Positions 18,836 through 28,440 are shown, numbered from the stretch's first letter. The stretch is DNA of 64,000 bases from Arachnia propionica (GCF_003932785.1 NZ_RQYT01000025.1:1-64000); one strand, 5' to 3'. Made by a program: numbers and translations. The notes: generated by a model not told the origin, from the sequence alone.

Positions 18836-19387
18836 CTACTGGTAGACGTGCGGGGACAGGATCGCGAGGTCGCGCAGGTTCCGGTAGCGCCCCGCGTGGT
18901 CGAGGCCGTATCCGACGACGAAGTCGTTGGGGATGTCGAAACCGACGTACTTCACCGGCACGTCCATGCGCGCGGCCCCGGGCTTGCGGAACATCGCCAT
19001 GATCTCGAGGCTGGCGGGCTTCCGGCTGGCCAGGTTCGACATGAGATAGCTCAGCGTCAGACCGGTGTCGATGATGTCCTCGACGACGATGACGTGACGG
19101 CCCTCGATGTCGACGCCGAGGTCCTTGAGGATGCGGACGACGCCGCTGGACTGGGTGCCGGAGCCGTAGGAGGAGATGGCCATCCAGTCCATCTCGACGT
19201 GGGACCTCATCGCCCGCTGCAGGTCGGCGACGACCATGATGGCGCCGTTGAGGACGCCGACGAGGAGGATGTCCCTGCCCTCGTAGTCGCGGTCGATCTC
19301 GGCGGCGACCTCCGCAAGACGGGCGGCGATCTGATCGCTGGTGTAGAGGACTTCGGACAGGTCGGACTTCACATCGGCAGCATCCAC
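18836..19387 (-). CDS. hpt: Hypoxanthine phosphoribosyltransferase
   Basis: 183 residues from GTG at 19387. The PRPP-binding motif VIVVEDIIDTGLTLSYL is intact, with GVLNGAIMVVADLQRA (loop I region) and FRKPGAARMDVPVKYVGFDIPNDFVVGYGLD towards the C-terminus. It salvages hypoxanthine and guanine. It lies 57 bp upstream of ftsH on the same strand, the widespread hpt-ftsH arrangement. The commonly adjacent tilS is not here; instead a repeat element and a GH16 gene lie upstream. Confidence 0.95.
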   Translation of the reverse strand: MDAADVKSDLSEVLYTSDQIAARLAEVAAEIDRDYEGRDILLVGVLNGAIMVVADLQRAMRSHVEMDWMAISSYGSGTQSSGVVRILKDLGVDIEGRHVIVVEDIIDTGLTLSYLMSNLASRKPASLEIMAMFRKPGAARMDVPVKYVGFDIPNDFVVGYGLDHAGRYRNLRDLAILSPHVYQ

Positions 19388-19444
19388 GCCTCGAAGTCTA
19401 AACGCCGTCGCCCTGCCCCGTCGGCACCGCGCCGCCCCACCGGG

Positions 19445-19515
19445 CACGAACCGCAGCCTTGCTTCCACGAGACCCTGTTTGAGACGTTCCAAACGAAGCA
19501 GGACAGCGGTTCGTG
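19445..19515. repeat. 71-bp palindromic intergenic element, copy B
   Basis: Begins CACGAACCGC and ends GCGGTTCGTG (10-bp perfect arms), same 71-bp length as copy A. 56 of 71 bases match the reverse complement of copy A. The centre GTTTGAGACGTTCCAAAC is a near-palindrome. It lies between hpt and the terminator of the GH16 gene. Confidence 0.7.
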
Positions 19516-19550
19516 ACCAGGGCGGGCGCGGCACGGGGACGGGCCGGAGA

Positions 19551-19590
19551 CGGGAAAGCGCCCGGAGGCGAACCTCCGGGCGCTTTCCCG
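19551..19590. terminator. Terminator hairpin after the GH16 gene
   Basis: A perfect 18-bp stem (CGGGAAAGCGCCCGGAGG and complement) has a CGAA loop and starts 5 bp downstream of the GH16 stop on the minus strand. Confidence 0.85.
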
Positions 19591-19595
19591 ACGGG

Positions 19596-20744
19596 TCAGG
19601 CCCAGTGGTAGTGGGCCACCCAGTCGATCTGGATGTCGGTGAGCGCCGGGGTCTGCGGCCCGGGGACACCGTTCGGGACCGTCTCGTACCGGGCCTCGGA
19701 GCCGTTGGGATCCATCGCGCCGGTCTGGACGCCGAAGAACATCTCCTTGTCGGTGATGCCCTCCTTCTCGATACGTCCCCACTCCTCACCGTCGAAGGTG
19801 AAGATGATCCGGTTGTCCTCGACGATCACACCGTAGGTGTGCCAGTCCGACATGGTCGGGTTGTCGAAGAAGCGGTGCTCCTGCTTGTTGTCCGGATCCC
19901 AGTGGTAGACACCCATGATCTCCGGACCGTTGACCCGGCCCTCCGCGAAATCGATCTCCGGCGGCCAGCCCTCGTCCTTCGGCCACAGCAGGAAGACGTA
20001 CCCGATGCCAACACCCTGCGGGAACCTGGCCCGCACCTCCCAGCGACCACGCGAGGCCGCGAAGACGTGCTTCGTTGAGACACCACCGGCGCTCCACTGG
20101 CCGTTCTCGTACTTGGTGCGCACGAGCAGTTCCCCACCCGAGGTGAAGACGTTGTCCATCGAGCGGAAGCCCATGGCCCCGTGCCCGACGGGCGGGTTGC
20201 CCCAACCGTAACGCTCCCAGCCGATCTCCTCGACGGACCGGTCGAAGCCCTCGAAGTAGTCGATCCGCCAGCCCGGCAGTTCCGCTTCGGCCTGTTCGGC
20301 CTGGGAGCCGTTGTCGCCACCGCGGTTCGCCTGGCCCTGCCCGGTCGACAGATGCTGCTCCGCCGCCTGCGTGTTCGGCTGCTTGTGTGGCTGCGGATTG
20401 GCCTGCTCGGACGAGCGGGTCCGGTCGGAACGACTGGCCGTCGAACTGCTCTCCGACGACGGCGTCGCACTCGCGGCGCTCTCCTGTTCCTCGGGTGTCG
20501 CGCTGGCCAGCGTCGGCGTGGCGCTCGGCGCCTCACCCGGCGACTGCGGCAGCGGATCGGGGGCCACGGTTCCCGAGGCCGCCGCCGCAACCGACGATGA
20601 CGGCCTCGACGACGGGACGAACTCCCTGCTCACGGCAGGGGCCGGTTCGGCCGTCGTCTCGGTCGGGCTCCCCCCGAGCCCAGCGGTCAGAACTATGGCG
20701 CCCACTCCCAGTGCGGCGGCCGCCGTCAGCTTTCTCGTGTCCAT
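19596..20744 (-). CDS. Secreted GH16 family glycanase with long disordered linker
   Basis: 382 residues. N-terminal hydrophobic segment LTAAAALGVGAIVLTAGLGG (signal peptide or anchor), then about 130 residues rich in Ser, Ala, Pro, Thr and Gln with no predicted fold. The C-terminal GH16 lectin-like domain (about 155-382) has the catalytic ExDxxE motif intact as E263-I-D265-F-A-E268 in PPEIDFAEG. It is followed by WHTYGVIVEDNRIIFTFDGEEW and ends IQIDWVAHYHWA. GH16 enzymes cut beta-1,3/1,4-linked glycans; ExoK-type members trim exopolysaccharide. Its place beside the glycan synthesis locus suggests processing of that polymer, an inference. The ATG is preceded by AGGAGG. Confidence 0.88.
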   Translation of the reverse strand: MDTRKLTAAAALGVGAIVLTAGLGGSPTETTAEPAPAVSREFVPSSRPSSSVAAAASGTVAPDPLPQSPGEAPSATPTLASATPEEQESAASATPSSESSSTASRSDRTRSSEQANPQPHKQPNTQAAEQHLSTGQGQANRGGDNGSQAEQAEAELPGWRIDYFEGFDRSVEEIGWERYGWGNPPVGHGAMGFRSMDNVFTSGGELLVRTKYENGQWSAGGVSTKHVFAASRGRWEVRARFPQGVGIGYVFLLWPKDEGWPPEIDFAEGRVNGPEIMGVYHWDPDNKQEHRFFDNPTMSDWHTYGVIVEDNRIIFTFDGEEWGRIEKEGITDKEMFFGVQTGAMDPNGSEARYETVPNGVPGPQTPALTDIQIDWVAHYHWA

Positions 20745-20847
20745 ACCCCTCCTAGGTTCACGGAGTTTCGGTCGCCACCCTAGCTGACGATTCTGGGACC
20801 GCTATCACCATCGGCCAGGAGCCCCGCGGAGGAGCCACGACCGCTGT

Positions 20848-20870
20848 CATCCGAATGTCGTAGTCGGATG
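20848..20870. promoter_or_regulatory. Inverted repeat between divergent GH16 and GT2 genes
   Basis: CATCCGA and TCGGATG are separated by 9 bp in the 274-bp gap between the divergent genes. It could be an operator or a weak hairpin. No other convincing signal is seen in this gap. Confidence 0.3.
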
Positions 20871-21018
20871 GGAAAAACCACGAAATCCGGCCGTTTTCCG
20901 ACGCGCAGCCGAACTGCGTAGGTTTCCCTGAGTTGTGTCGTTCCCTTGGTGGACTCAGCCACTGGTAGCCTTCCTGACGAAGGTTTATCCCCCAACCGCG
21001 CCCGAGGAACCAGATCCC

Positions 21019-21867
21019 ATGGCACGACAGCCTCACATTTCGGTCTGCATCCCTGTCCATCAGGGAGCCCCAACCCTGGCCGACACCCTGCGTTCCGTCC
21101 TGGCCAGCCGCTGCGACGACTTCGAGGTCGTGGTCCGCGACAACGGCTCCACCGACGGAACCTCCGAGATCGTCTCCTCCTTCGACGACCCACGCATCCG
21201 TCTCCTCCGCGTCGAGGAGGCCGTGCCGTTGGCCGAGAACTGGGCGGAGACGGTGGCCGCGGCCCGCGGCGAGCTCATCAAGCTCGTCTGCGCCGACGAC
21301 CTCATCCACCCGGACTGCCTCACCAGCCAGGCCCAGGTCCTCGAGGACCCCACCGTCAGCCTCGTCGCCTCCCGACGCGACTTCATCGACGCCTCCGGCG
21401 CCGCGCTGGCCCACGCGGCCGGCCTCATGCACCTCCTGGGGCGCCGCACCCTGGCGGAGGTGGCGCGGGTGACGGTGCGTTACGGCATCAACCCCGTCGG
21501 CGAACCCGCCTGCACGATGTTCCGCCGCTCCGACTTCGAGGCGATCGGCGGCTTCGACGGCTCCAGAGTCGACGACCTCGACATCGACCTGTGGCTGCGG
21601 CTGCTCACCCGCGGCGACCTCGTCGGGCAGCGCGAGAGCCTCGCCGCGTTCCGGATGTGGCCGGAATCGTTGTCGGCCCATCACACGCGGGAGCAGTGCC
21701 GGGCCCACCTGCAGTTCCTGCGGGCCGTCGCCGCCACCCCGGAACATCGGGTCCCGTCGATCGAGCGCTGGCTGTCCCCGATGACGGCGCGCCTCACCTG
21801 GCGCGCCTGGGCGGTACGTCAGTGGTACTGGGCGAAGCGTCCTGACCGGCCCGCTGCAGCCCGATGA
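21019..21867 (+). CDS. GT2 family glycosyltransferase
   Basis: 282 residues, GT-A fold. HISVCIPVHQGAPTLADTLRSVL leads into VVVRDNGSTDGT, the DxD-like CADDLIHPDCL, then GGFDGSRVDDLDIDLWLRL. No membrane helix, so cytoplasmic or peripheral. The ATG at 21019 has GAGGA 10 nt upstream. It is the only + strand gene of the glycan locus, and its last 74 bp overlap the 3' end of the convergent flippase gene. Acceptor and donor are unknown. Confidence 0.88.
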   Translation: MARQPHISVCIPVHQGAPTLADTLRSVLASRCDDFEVVVRDNGSTDGTSEIVSSFDDPRIRLLRVEEAVPLAENWAETVAAARGELIKLVCADDLIHPDCLTSQAQVLEDPTVSLVASRRDFIDASGAALAHAAGLMHLLGRRTLAEVARVTVRYGINPVGEPACTMFRRSDFEAIGGFDGSRVDDLDIDLWLRLLTRGDLVGQRESLAAFRMWPESLSAHHTREQCRAHLQFLRAVAATPEHRVPSIERWLSPMTARLTWRAWAVRQWYWAKRPDRPAAAR

Positions 21868-23257
21868 GGGCCCGGGCGAACGGCACGAGACACACGCAGG
21901 CGAAGGCGAACCGGCCGATGTTCCAGACCCCTGACTGAGGGGCCAGCACGGACGCGACGCACAGCAGCAGCGCCCCCACCATGAGGGCCCGCACCCCGTT
22001 CGACGGGGGGATCCTCGGATGGCGTCGCTCCACCGCCACCTTCAACACCGCCGCCTGGGTCACCAGGGCGAGGAACGTCGCGAGGGCCGCCCCGTCGATC
22101 CCCAGCACCCCGATCAGCGCGAAGGTGAGCACCACCTTCACCACCACGGCCAGGGCCGACGCCCACGCCAGCGGCGTCGACCACCTCATGGTGACGAGCA
22201 TCTGGCTGCTCGCCGCCGCCGCCGCGACGGGGAACGCCGCCAACCCGATGATGGCCACGACCGCGACGAGACTCTCCTGCTCGAAGGTGGCGGGGGCGAA
22301 CAACGCGAGCAGGGGCGGGGCGGCGACGGTGATGCCGACCACCGCCCACGACACCAGCTGGAACACCCCGTCGCGGGAGGCGACGATGACCCGCCACCGC
22401 TCCGCCTCGTCGATGAGGCTCCGCAGCCGGGGCAGCCACGCCCTGTTGGTGAAGGTGAGGATGAGGGTGACGACGTTGCCGACGGTGAACGCCACCTGGT
22501 AGCGCGCCACCTCGGTCTCGCCGAGCAGCCGCTGGATGATGAACCGGTCGCCCGCGGTGAGCAGGAACGACGACAGCGCCGCCAGGGCGAGTGGGACACC
22601 GAGCCGCAGCCCCCGCCGCAGCGTCTCCACGTCGCCGAGCCCCCGGAAACGTGGTCGCGCCCAGCACAGGGCCAGGATCAGCGCCGACACCTGCCCGATG
22701 ACCCCGCCCAGGGCGTACACCTCGGGGGTGCGCTCCCACACGAACAGCAGCCCAATCCCCAGCACCTGCCCGCCGACGGTGGACAGCAGCGAGACGATCG
22801 AGAACCGCGCCAGCCGGTCCTCCGCCTGGAGGAGCGACAGGAGCAGCATGACGGCGGCGCCGGGCGCGGTCCAGCCGAGGGTCAGCATGACCAGGGTCAG
22901 GGAACTGAACCCCAGCGCGGGTGCCCACCAGGGGGCCGTCGCGGCGGCGGCCCCGACGACGACCAGGTCGATGACGATGCCCGCCGCGATGAGGTTGCGG
23001 GATCTCGTGTTGTCGGGGTCCTCGACGCGTTGGACGAGCAGCGCCTGGTCGAGGCCCAGCACCGTGACGACGATGAGCAGCTGGTACAGCGCGATCGCGG
23101 AGGCGAGGGCCCCGAAACCGGCGACGGAGAAGGTGCGGGTGAGGATCGGGGAGACCACCGTCGCCACGATCATCTGCATCGACCAGATGACGACGTAGAG
23201 CATGCCCCGGCCGAACAGGTCGGAGGTCTGCCCCACCTTGGATTCGGAGCGGCTCAA
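21794..23257 (-). CDS. Wzx-type polysaccharide flippase (MOP superfamily)
   Basis: About 487 residues with some 12 hydrophobic helices, starting MLYVVIWSMQMIVATVVSPILTR and including FLLTAGDRFIIQRLLGETEVARYQVAF, typical of oligosaccharide-lipid flippases. The proposed TTG start overlaps the stop of the GT14 gene (TTGA). The C-terminal 25 codons run into the convergent GT2 gene. It would move lipid-linked repeat units across the membrane; last gene of the ten-gene operon. Confidence 0.88.
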   Translation of the reverse strand: MSRSESKVGQTSDLFGRGMLYVVIWSMQMIVATVVSPILTRTFSVAGFGALASAIALYQLLIVVTVLGLDQALLVQRVEDPDNTRSRNLIAAGIVIDLVVVGAAAATAPWWAPALGFSSLTLVMLTLGWTAPGAAVMLLLSLLQAEDRLARFSIVSLLSTVGGQVLGIGLLFVWERTPEVYALGGVIGQVSALILALCWARPRFRGLGDVETLRRGLRLGVPLALAALSSFLLTAGDRFIIQRLLGETEVARYQVAFTVGNVVTLILTFTNRAWLPRLRSLIDEAERWRVIVASRDGVFQLVSWAVVGITVAAPPLLALFAPATFEQESLVAVVAIIGLAAFPVAAAAASSQMLVTMRWSTPLAWASALAVVVKVVLTFALIGVLGIDGAALATFLALVTQAAVLKVAVERRHPRIPPSNGVRALMVGALLLCVASVLAPQSGVWNIGRFAFACVCLVPFARALIGLQRAGQDASPSTTDVPPRRAR

Positions 23258-24114
23258 GGCAGCGGCCAGATCTCTGCTTCGATGCGGTCCAGCACGTGCC
23301 AGGAGGCCTCGCTGAACTTCCGGGCGAACAGTGCCGGGGCGACGGTGCGGGTCCTCGCCTCCTGCAACGCGGGCAGATCCGCGAGCCCCAGCTCCACCGG
23401 GTGCGGGCTCGGCGCCTGGCCCCAGTCGATGTACCAGGCGTGGCGGCCGCGAACGTGGCTGGATCCCCAGTCGTCGATGAAGGCCGGGGAGTTGAGCAGC
23501 GTGGGGATCATCACCTCGTCGGGGATCCACGTGGTGTGGAAGTACTCGACGAGGTCCCGCCGCCGCTCCACCAGCTCGAGGAGCCGCTCGGCGTGGTGCC
23601 GGGAGAGGATCTTCAGCTGCGACCCGCCTGCGGGTCGCACCCCGCGCGGCCAGCGTCGCGGCACGAGGTTCCACACCCGCTGCCGGTCCTTGACGCGGTT
23701 GCGGAAGATGAACCGGTCGTAGCCGCCCATCGGTCCCCAGAACTTCAGCGGCAGGGGCTTCACCTGCGCCCACGACACCCCGCGCAGCCGCGACAGCCGC
23801 TCGACGATCCGCTCCACCGGGGCCAGGGGGTAGCAGGCCCCCGTCATCATGACGATGTGCTCGGCATCGGTGTGCTCCAGGGCGGCCCGGTACCCGGACA
23901 GCTCCGCCTCCACCAGCTCGAAGGTGGCCCAGTCGGAGGGGTGCCGCTGCACGTGGCGGACGCGTTCCGGCAGCCCCTCGGTGAGGGAGTCGAAGACCCG
24001 GGGCCCGACCCGCGAGTCGACGTGGAGGAACACGGGCAGCCCCGCCATGGCATCGACGATGCGGCCCAGCAGCCGGGGCTTGTCGTGGGCCAGCAGGACG
24101 ACGGCGACGCTCAT
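23254..24114 (-). CDS. GT14-like (core-2/I-branching type) glycosyltransferase
   Basis: 286 residues. MSVAVVLLAHDKPRLLGRIVDAM, VFLHVDSRVG and IVMMTGACYPLAPVERI match the bacterial branch of the core-2/I-branching beta-GlcNAc-transferase-like family. A C-terminal segment FHTTWIPDEVMIPTLLNSPAF carries the family's acidic site (PDE). These metal-independent GT-A enzymes transfer GlcNAc or xylose. ATGA overlap with the upstream membrane-protein gene. Confidence 0.78.
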   Translation of the reverse strand: MSVAVVLLAHDKPRLLGRIVDAMAGLPVFLHVDSRVGPRVFDSLTEGLPERVRHVQRHPSDWATFELVEAELSGYRAALEHTDAEHIVMMTGACYPLAPVERIVERLSRLRGVSWAQVKPLPLKFWGPMGGYDRFIFRNRVKDRQRVWNLVPRRWPRGVRPAGGSQLKILSRHHAERLLELVERRRDLVEYFHTTWIPDEVMIPTLLNSPAFIDDWGSSHVRGRHAWYIDWGQAPSPHPVELGLADLPALQEARTRTVAPALFARKFSEASWHVLDRIEAEIWPLP

Positions 24115-26330
24115 GTTCCCTCCCTCGGTAGCTCGAACACTGTCACACCCTCACCCTCGTGGACGACGGTGACACCCGGGGTGGCCCGCAGTTCGTCCTC
24201 GAGACGGGCCTGGTCCGCGACGAGCTGCTGACCGTAGCGTTCGTCGAACAGCCTCATGGTGTCGCTGGACAGCACGAAGCGCCGCTCGGCCCGTTCCGCC
24301 ATCCAGTACTGCATGAGCAGGGCCAGGTCGGCCTTCGGGTCGTACTCGGAGCCGATCCGCGCGGGATAGATGGGGCCGTCGTACTCGGCGAGCAGGAGGT
24401 CGCGGGAGGTGTAGTACTGCTGCCTTCCCGTGATCTGGAGCGGCTCGGCCAGCTGCGAGCCGAGCGTGAAGGCCCGGTCCTCGGCCGTGATGTTGCTCTC
24501 CAGCCACTGGACGGCGGCGACGTGGTCCCGGTCGATGACCCGGGTCCGGTCCATGCCCGTGGTGCCGATGACGAACACGATCGTCAGCACCGTGATGAGC
24601 GAGTTGCGGACGGGATGCCACGGCGACAGCCAGAACCGGCGCCCCGTCTTCGGCATGTTGATCGACCCGAGGATGGCCAGCCACGGCAGGCTGAACAGCG
24701 TCACCCGGAAGATGCCCTCCGAGCCGTAGGAGGAGGCGAAGAACAGGCCGATGGGGCTGGCCGCCGCGATCGCGAGGCCCAGGGTCATGCGGTTGCGGTA
24801 GCGCAGCAGCGCCACGATCGCCGCGATCCCGATCCCGACGAGGGCCGCCGACGGCACCAGGAAGGTGATGCGGTTGACCAGGTCGGGGCTGAGCGCCGAC
24901 GACGTCGGGCGCGACGGCGACCGGAAGTTCGACAGGATGTTGAACAGTTCGCCCGCGTCGACGTAGGAGGTGAGCACCCCCCGGTTCAGCAGCGCCCACA
25001 CCACGGCGGGGGCCGCCAGCAGGACCGGCGTCCACCAGCCCTTGATGAACCGGGCGAACACCAGCGCCGCGCACACCAGCGCCCCGAGGAACGGGCTCAG
25101 CTGATGCGTCGGCGCGACGACGGCGGCCAGCAGCAGCGCCGCCCCGTAGCGGGACCACTTGATCCCGGTGGTGTTCCGCAGCAGGGCGATGAGGGCGAGG
25201 ATGACGAAGGAGAAGCCGATCACCTGCGGGGCGTAGAAACTCGTGGTGAGGCTGGAGCCGAGGGCGAAGACGAGGGCGGCCCACCAGGAGCGTTCCTCGT
25301 CGACGAAGTACCGGGCCAGCGCCGCCACGACGAGGCAGTTGACGCCCGCCCAGGCCGCGCCGAAGAAGGCGGCGTAGCCGAGGAGGTCCGGCCAGCCCGA
25401 CGCCTGCTGGACCAGGGCGCCGGAGGCGAAGAGCCCCGCGTAGGCCTGGTAGATGCCCTGGGTGCGGTCGACGCCGCCGTCACCGATGATGAGTTCGGTG
25501 ATGCCGATGTGACGGGCCGCGACCTGCACCGTCGGCGTGCCGTACATGAACGCCTGGCTGATGGGGGCCAGCATCGACAGGAGCACGACGGACCAGCCGA
25601 GGCCCCGCGTGTGGGCGAAGGCCAGGCACACCGCGACCACCACGGCCGCCAGGCCGACGAACCAGAGTGGTCCCGCCGCGATGGCGGCCCCGAGGGGCGC
25701 CGGGTCCTGCCGGTGCGCGACGGCGGCGAGGACGGCGAGGAGGAACCCGCCCGTGGCGAGACCGACGGGACCGAGCAGCGCCTTCGCGGCGCGCCCGACC
25801 CATTTCGGGTCGACCGTACGGTCCTCCTTGCGGGCCGTCCACACCGCCAGGCCGGACGAGGCCAGCAGGATCAGGGCCGCGATGAGGCGGGGATGCCACA
25901 GGTGGAGCAGGGCGAACGGCAGGCTCACCCCGATGAGGACGGCGCCGCTGCCGACCAGCCACGCCAGGGCCAGGTCGACGCCACGGAACCGGACGGCCAG
26001 CCCGGCGGCGAGCCCCGGCACGCTGTGCAGCGCCAGCGTCACGATGAGCCCCAGGAAACCACCGTTCGGCCCGATGAGGGTGATGAGGGCCGCCAGGACC
26101 CCGAGGCCGGCGACCACCATCGCCAGCCAGAACCGGTTGACCCGCATCTCGTCGCCCCCCGTGGGGTTCGAGATGGCCTCCGGGTGCATCTCCGGTTCCG
26201 GCTCCTCCAGCGCTCGCAGCGGCGTACCGGGGGCCTTGTCCAGCCGGTCGGCCCTCGGCCCCGGTCGCGTGCCGATGGGCCCCGCCAACCTGGTGCGTCG
26301 GGTCACGTGACCCCGTTTGCCTCGACTCAT
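24111..26330 (-). CDS. Large polytopic membrane protein of the glycan locus (possible polymerase or GT-C)
   Basis: 739 residues. A basic, Pro-rich cytoplasmic N-terminus of about 62 residues precedes roughly 14 hydrophobic helices (from RFWLAMVVAGLGVLAALITLIG on). A soluble C-terminal domain of about 150 residues follows (VQWLESNITAEDRAF, YYTSRDLLLAEYDGPIYPARIG). I do not recognise a family with certainty. Size and layout fit a GT-C glycosyltransferase or a polysaccharide polymerase, and no other polymerase candidate is seen in the operon. Start ATGA overlaps the preceding stop; an internal Met at the first helix is an alternative start. Confidence 0.65.
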   Translation of the reverse strand: MSRGKRGHVTRRTRLAGPIGTRPGPRADRLDKAPGTPLRALEEPEPEMHPEAISNPTGGDEMRVNRFWLAMVVAGLGVLAALITLIGPNGGFLGLIVTLALHSVPGLAAGLAVRFRGVDLALAWLVGSGAVLIGVSLPFALLHLWHPRLIAALILLASSGLAVWTARKEDRTVDPKWVGRAAKALLGPVGLATGGFLLAVLAAVAHRQDPAPLGAAIAAGPLWFVGLAAVVVAVCLAFAHTRGLGWSVVLLSMLAPISQAFMYGTPTVQVAARHIGITELIIGDGGVDRTQGIYQAYAGLFASGALVQQASGWPDLLGYAAFFGAAWAGVNCLVVAALARYFVDEERSWWAALVFALGSSLTTSFYAPQVIGFSFVILALIALLRNTTGIKWSRYGAALLLAAVVAPTHQLSPFLGALVCAALVFARFIKGWWTPVLLAAPAVVWALLNRGVLTSYVDAGELFNILSNFRSPSRPTSSALSPDLVNRITFLVPSAALVGIGIAAIVALLRYRNRMTLGLAIAAASPIGLFFASSYGSEGIFRVTLFSLPWLAILGSINMPKTGRRFWLSPWHPVRNSLITVLTIVFVIGTTGMDRTRVIDRDHVAAVQWLESNITAEDRAFTLGSQLAEPLQITGRQQYYTSRDLLLAEYDGPIYPARIGSEYDPKADLALLMQYWMAERAERRFVLSSDTMRLFDERYGQQLVADQARLEDELRATPGVTVVHEGEGVTVFELPREGT

Positions 26331-27424
26331 GACCGCATTCCCTCCGCCACCGCGTCGTCCAGTCCGATGAGACGGCCCGCCACCTGCGGCAGGTCCGCCC
26401 GCAGCTCCTCCGCCAGGTCAGGCAGCATGAGGAGCACCTCGTCGGGATCGGCCGCCACCAGATCGGCGGGGCTGACGACGAGGATACGTGAGCCGGGAAG
26501 ACACCTTCCCTGTTTCGCACGGGCGGCATCCCCCACCGCCCGGATGACGTCGGCGCTGTCCCCCATCATCGCCAACTCCGCAACCGCCTTCGACGCGGCC
26601 GGGTAGGCGTACAGCCGGGTCCCGGCGGCGCGTCGCGACTCCAGGAACCGCCGCAGCCCCGTGGTGGTCCGCTCGACGGCCTCGACGAGCGGCCGCAGCC
26701 CGGCCGGGGTGTTGAGGCCCGTCTCGGCGTCGAGGGCGGCGAGCAGTCCCGCGTCGGGTGTGCCGCCGGCGCGGGCCAGCAGGACGGCCACCCCGCCGTA
26801 GAGGGGGTAGCGCAGCACGGAGAACGCGCCCAGCCCGATCGACCCCAGGGCCGCCGACAACCACGACAGGGAGAAGTAGCCGGGATGCCCGTGACGGACC
26901 GTCGTCCACTGCCCGGTCCGCACGATGTCGCCGAGCGGCTGGATGAGGAACACGGCCAGGCCGCCGTCGGCGAGCGCCGCGGCCCGGCGGTCGAGGGCGG
27001 CGCGGAGGTCGTCGTCGTGCATGAGTCCGAAGTTGTCCACCACCAGGTCCGCCGGGGCGTTCGTCTCCTCCAACCCCAGGTGCGGCAGCCAGCTGCCGCC
27101 GTGCGGGGACGCGAACTCGTGGACGGTGCGGCGCCCGGCCAGGTGGCCCAGCCGCGCGAGATCGGCGACGGCCTGCCGTGCCTGCGCCGTCACGGCCTCC
27201 GGTTCCGGCACCGGCAGCTCCGGGCCGGACGTGTCGTCCTGGTCCAGCTGCACCAGGCCGCAGCCGTGGCACAGGCTGAGCGCCAGCGGGTGCGACGGGT
27301 CGGGGGTCGGGTCCGAGGGCTCGGGCCAGTGCCGGACCGAGGGCTGTCGCCCCAGGTCCAGCACGATCTCCGTGTCGGCTCCGCGGCACATCCTGCACCA
27401 CGTGGAGCCCCGCTCCCCGATCAC
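26327..27424 (-). CDS. Sugar C-methyltransferase-like protein with degenerate SAM motif
   Basis: 365 residues, same architecture as the protein at 29812-31056. N-terminal zinc-binding block CRMCRG...CHGCGLVQLDQ, central Rossmann domain, C-terminal domain AYPAASKAVAELAMMG and DEVLLMLPDLAEEL. The SAM-binding loop that should read like VVEVAANDGYL is here VHEFASPHGGSW, without the Gly-x-Gly. The central HxxHxxY-type segment is also replaced. It may be a non-catalytic partner or have lost methyl transfer. ATGA overlaps at both ends. Confidence 0.72.
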   Translation of the reverse strand: MIGERGSTWCRMCRGADTEIVLDLGRQPSVRHWPEPSDPTPDPSHPLALSLCHGCGLVQLDQDDTSGPELPVPEPEAVTAQARQAVADLARLGHLAGRRTVHEFASPHGGSWLPHLGLEETNAPADLVVDNFGLMHDDDLRAALDRRAAALADGGLAVFLIQPLGDIVRTGQWTTVRHGHPGYFSLSWLSAALGSIGLGAFSVLRYPLYGGVAVLLARAGGTPDAGLLAALDAETGLNTPAGLRPLVEAVERTTTGLRRFLESRRAAGTRLYAYPAASKAVAELAMMGDSADVIRAVGDAARAKQGRCLPGSRILVVSPADLVAADPDEVLLMLPDLAEELRADLPQVAGRLIGLDDAVAEGMRS

Positions 27425-28440
27425 GCGGCGCCGCGCAGGTCGTCATCGAGGCGGGCGCCCTCCCGGAGGGCACGGATCCTGGCCAGGCGCACGAACTCGC
27501 GTTCGAAGCGTTCCCTGGTCATCCCGTGCTCGCGGTAGGCGCGGGCCAGCTCCCTGGCCCCGTCGGTCACGCTCCGGTGGACCGTCACCTGGGGCAGGAG
27601 CCGCCGCAGCAGCGAGAAGTCCACCCGGTAGGAGCGGGGGTCGTTGCCGGTGCTGCCCGTGATCCGCACGCTCGCCCCGGTCTCCTCCGCCACCACCTGC
27701 GCGATCTCCGCGACCGTGACGTTGTTGGCCTCGCAGCCCACGTTGATCCGCGCCCCGCGCACCTCGGCGGCGGGGGCGACGAGGGCGGCGGTGAACACGT
27801 CGGCGATGTCCGCCGCGTGGACGAGCGGACGCCAGGGGGTCCCGTCGGAGAGCACCAGCACCTCGCCCGTCAGCAGGGCGTGACCGACGAGGTTGTTGAG
27901 CACGATGTCCGTGCGCAGCCTCGGCGAGAAGCCGAACGCGGTGGCGTTGCGCAGCGACACCGGGCAGAAGTCGTCGTCGGCGAGGCCGTCGAGCTCCCGC
28001 TCCACCCTCACCTTGCTCACCGCGTAGGGGGTGACGGGGGCCAGCTCCGCGTCCTCCCCCACCAGCCGGTCGCCGGCCGCGCCGTAGACGCTGCACGTCG
28101 ACGAGTACAGGAACCGCCCCACCCCGGCCCGCTTCGCCTCGGTCGCGAGCCTCACGCTCGCCGCGTGGTTGATGTCGTGGGTGATCTCGGGCGCGAGATC
28201 ACCGAGGGGATCGTTCGACAACGCCGCCAGGTGGATCACCGCGTCGAACCCGGCGAGGTCGTCGGCGGTGACGTCGCGGATGTCCTTCCGCAGCGTCGGC
28301 GGGTCCTTCGGCGTCGGCCCCAGCACGCAGTCAGCGAACCACCCGATGTCCAACCCGACGACCTCATGACCGGCCCGTTCGAGGACGGGGGCCATGACGG
28401 TGCCGAGGTAACCCTGGTGACCGGTGAGGAGGACTTTCAT
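27421..28440 (-). CDS. NAD-dependent epimerase/dehydratase (extended SDR), nucleotide-sugar modifying
   Basis: 339 residues. NAD-binding TGHQGYLG near the N-terminus, active-site SSTCSVYG followed by YAVSK (YxxxK). A long substrate domain ends in a helix-rich C-terminus. The placement beside a nucleotidyltransferase and methyltransferases points to epimerisation, reduction or dehydration of an NDP-sugar. Exact reaction unknown. The ATG overlaps the neighbouring stop by 4 bp. Confidence 0.88.
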   Translation of the reverse strand: MKVLLTGHQGYLGTVMAPVLERAGHEVVGLDIGWFADCVLGPTPKDPPTLRKDIRDVTADDLAGFDAVIHLAALSNDPLGDLAPEITHDINHAASVRLATEAKRAGVGRFLYSSTCSVYGAAGDRLVGEDAELAPVTPYAVSKVRVERELDGLADDDFCPVSLRNATAFGFSPRLRTDIVLNNLVGHALLTGEVLVLSDGTPWRPLVHAADIADVFTAALVAPAAEVRGARINVGCEANNVTVAEIAQVVAEETGASVRITGSTGNDPRSYRVDFSLLRRLLPQVTVHRSVTDGARELARAYREHGMTRERFEREFVRLARIRALREGARLDDDLRGAA

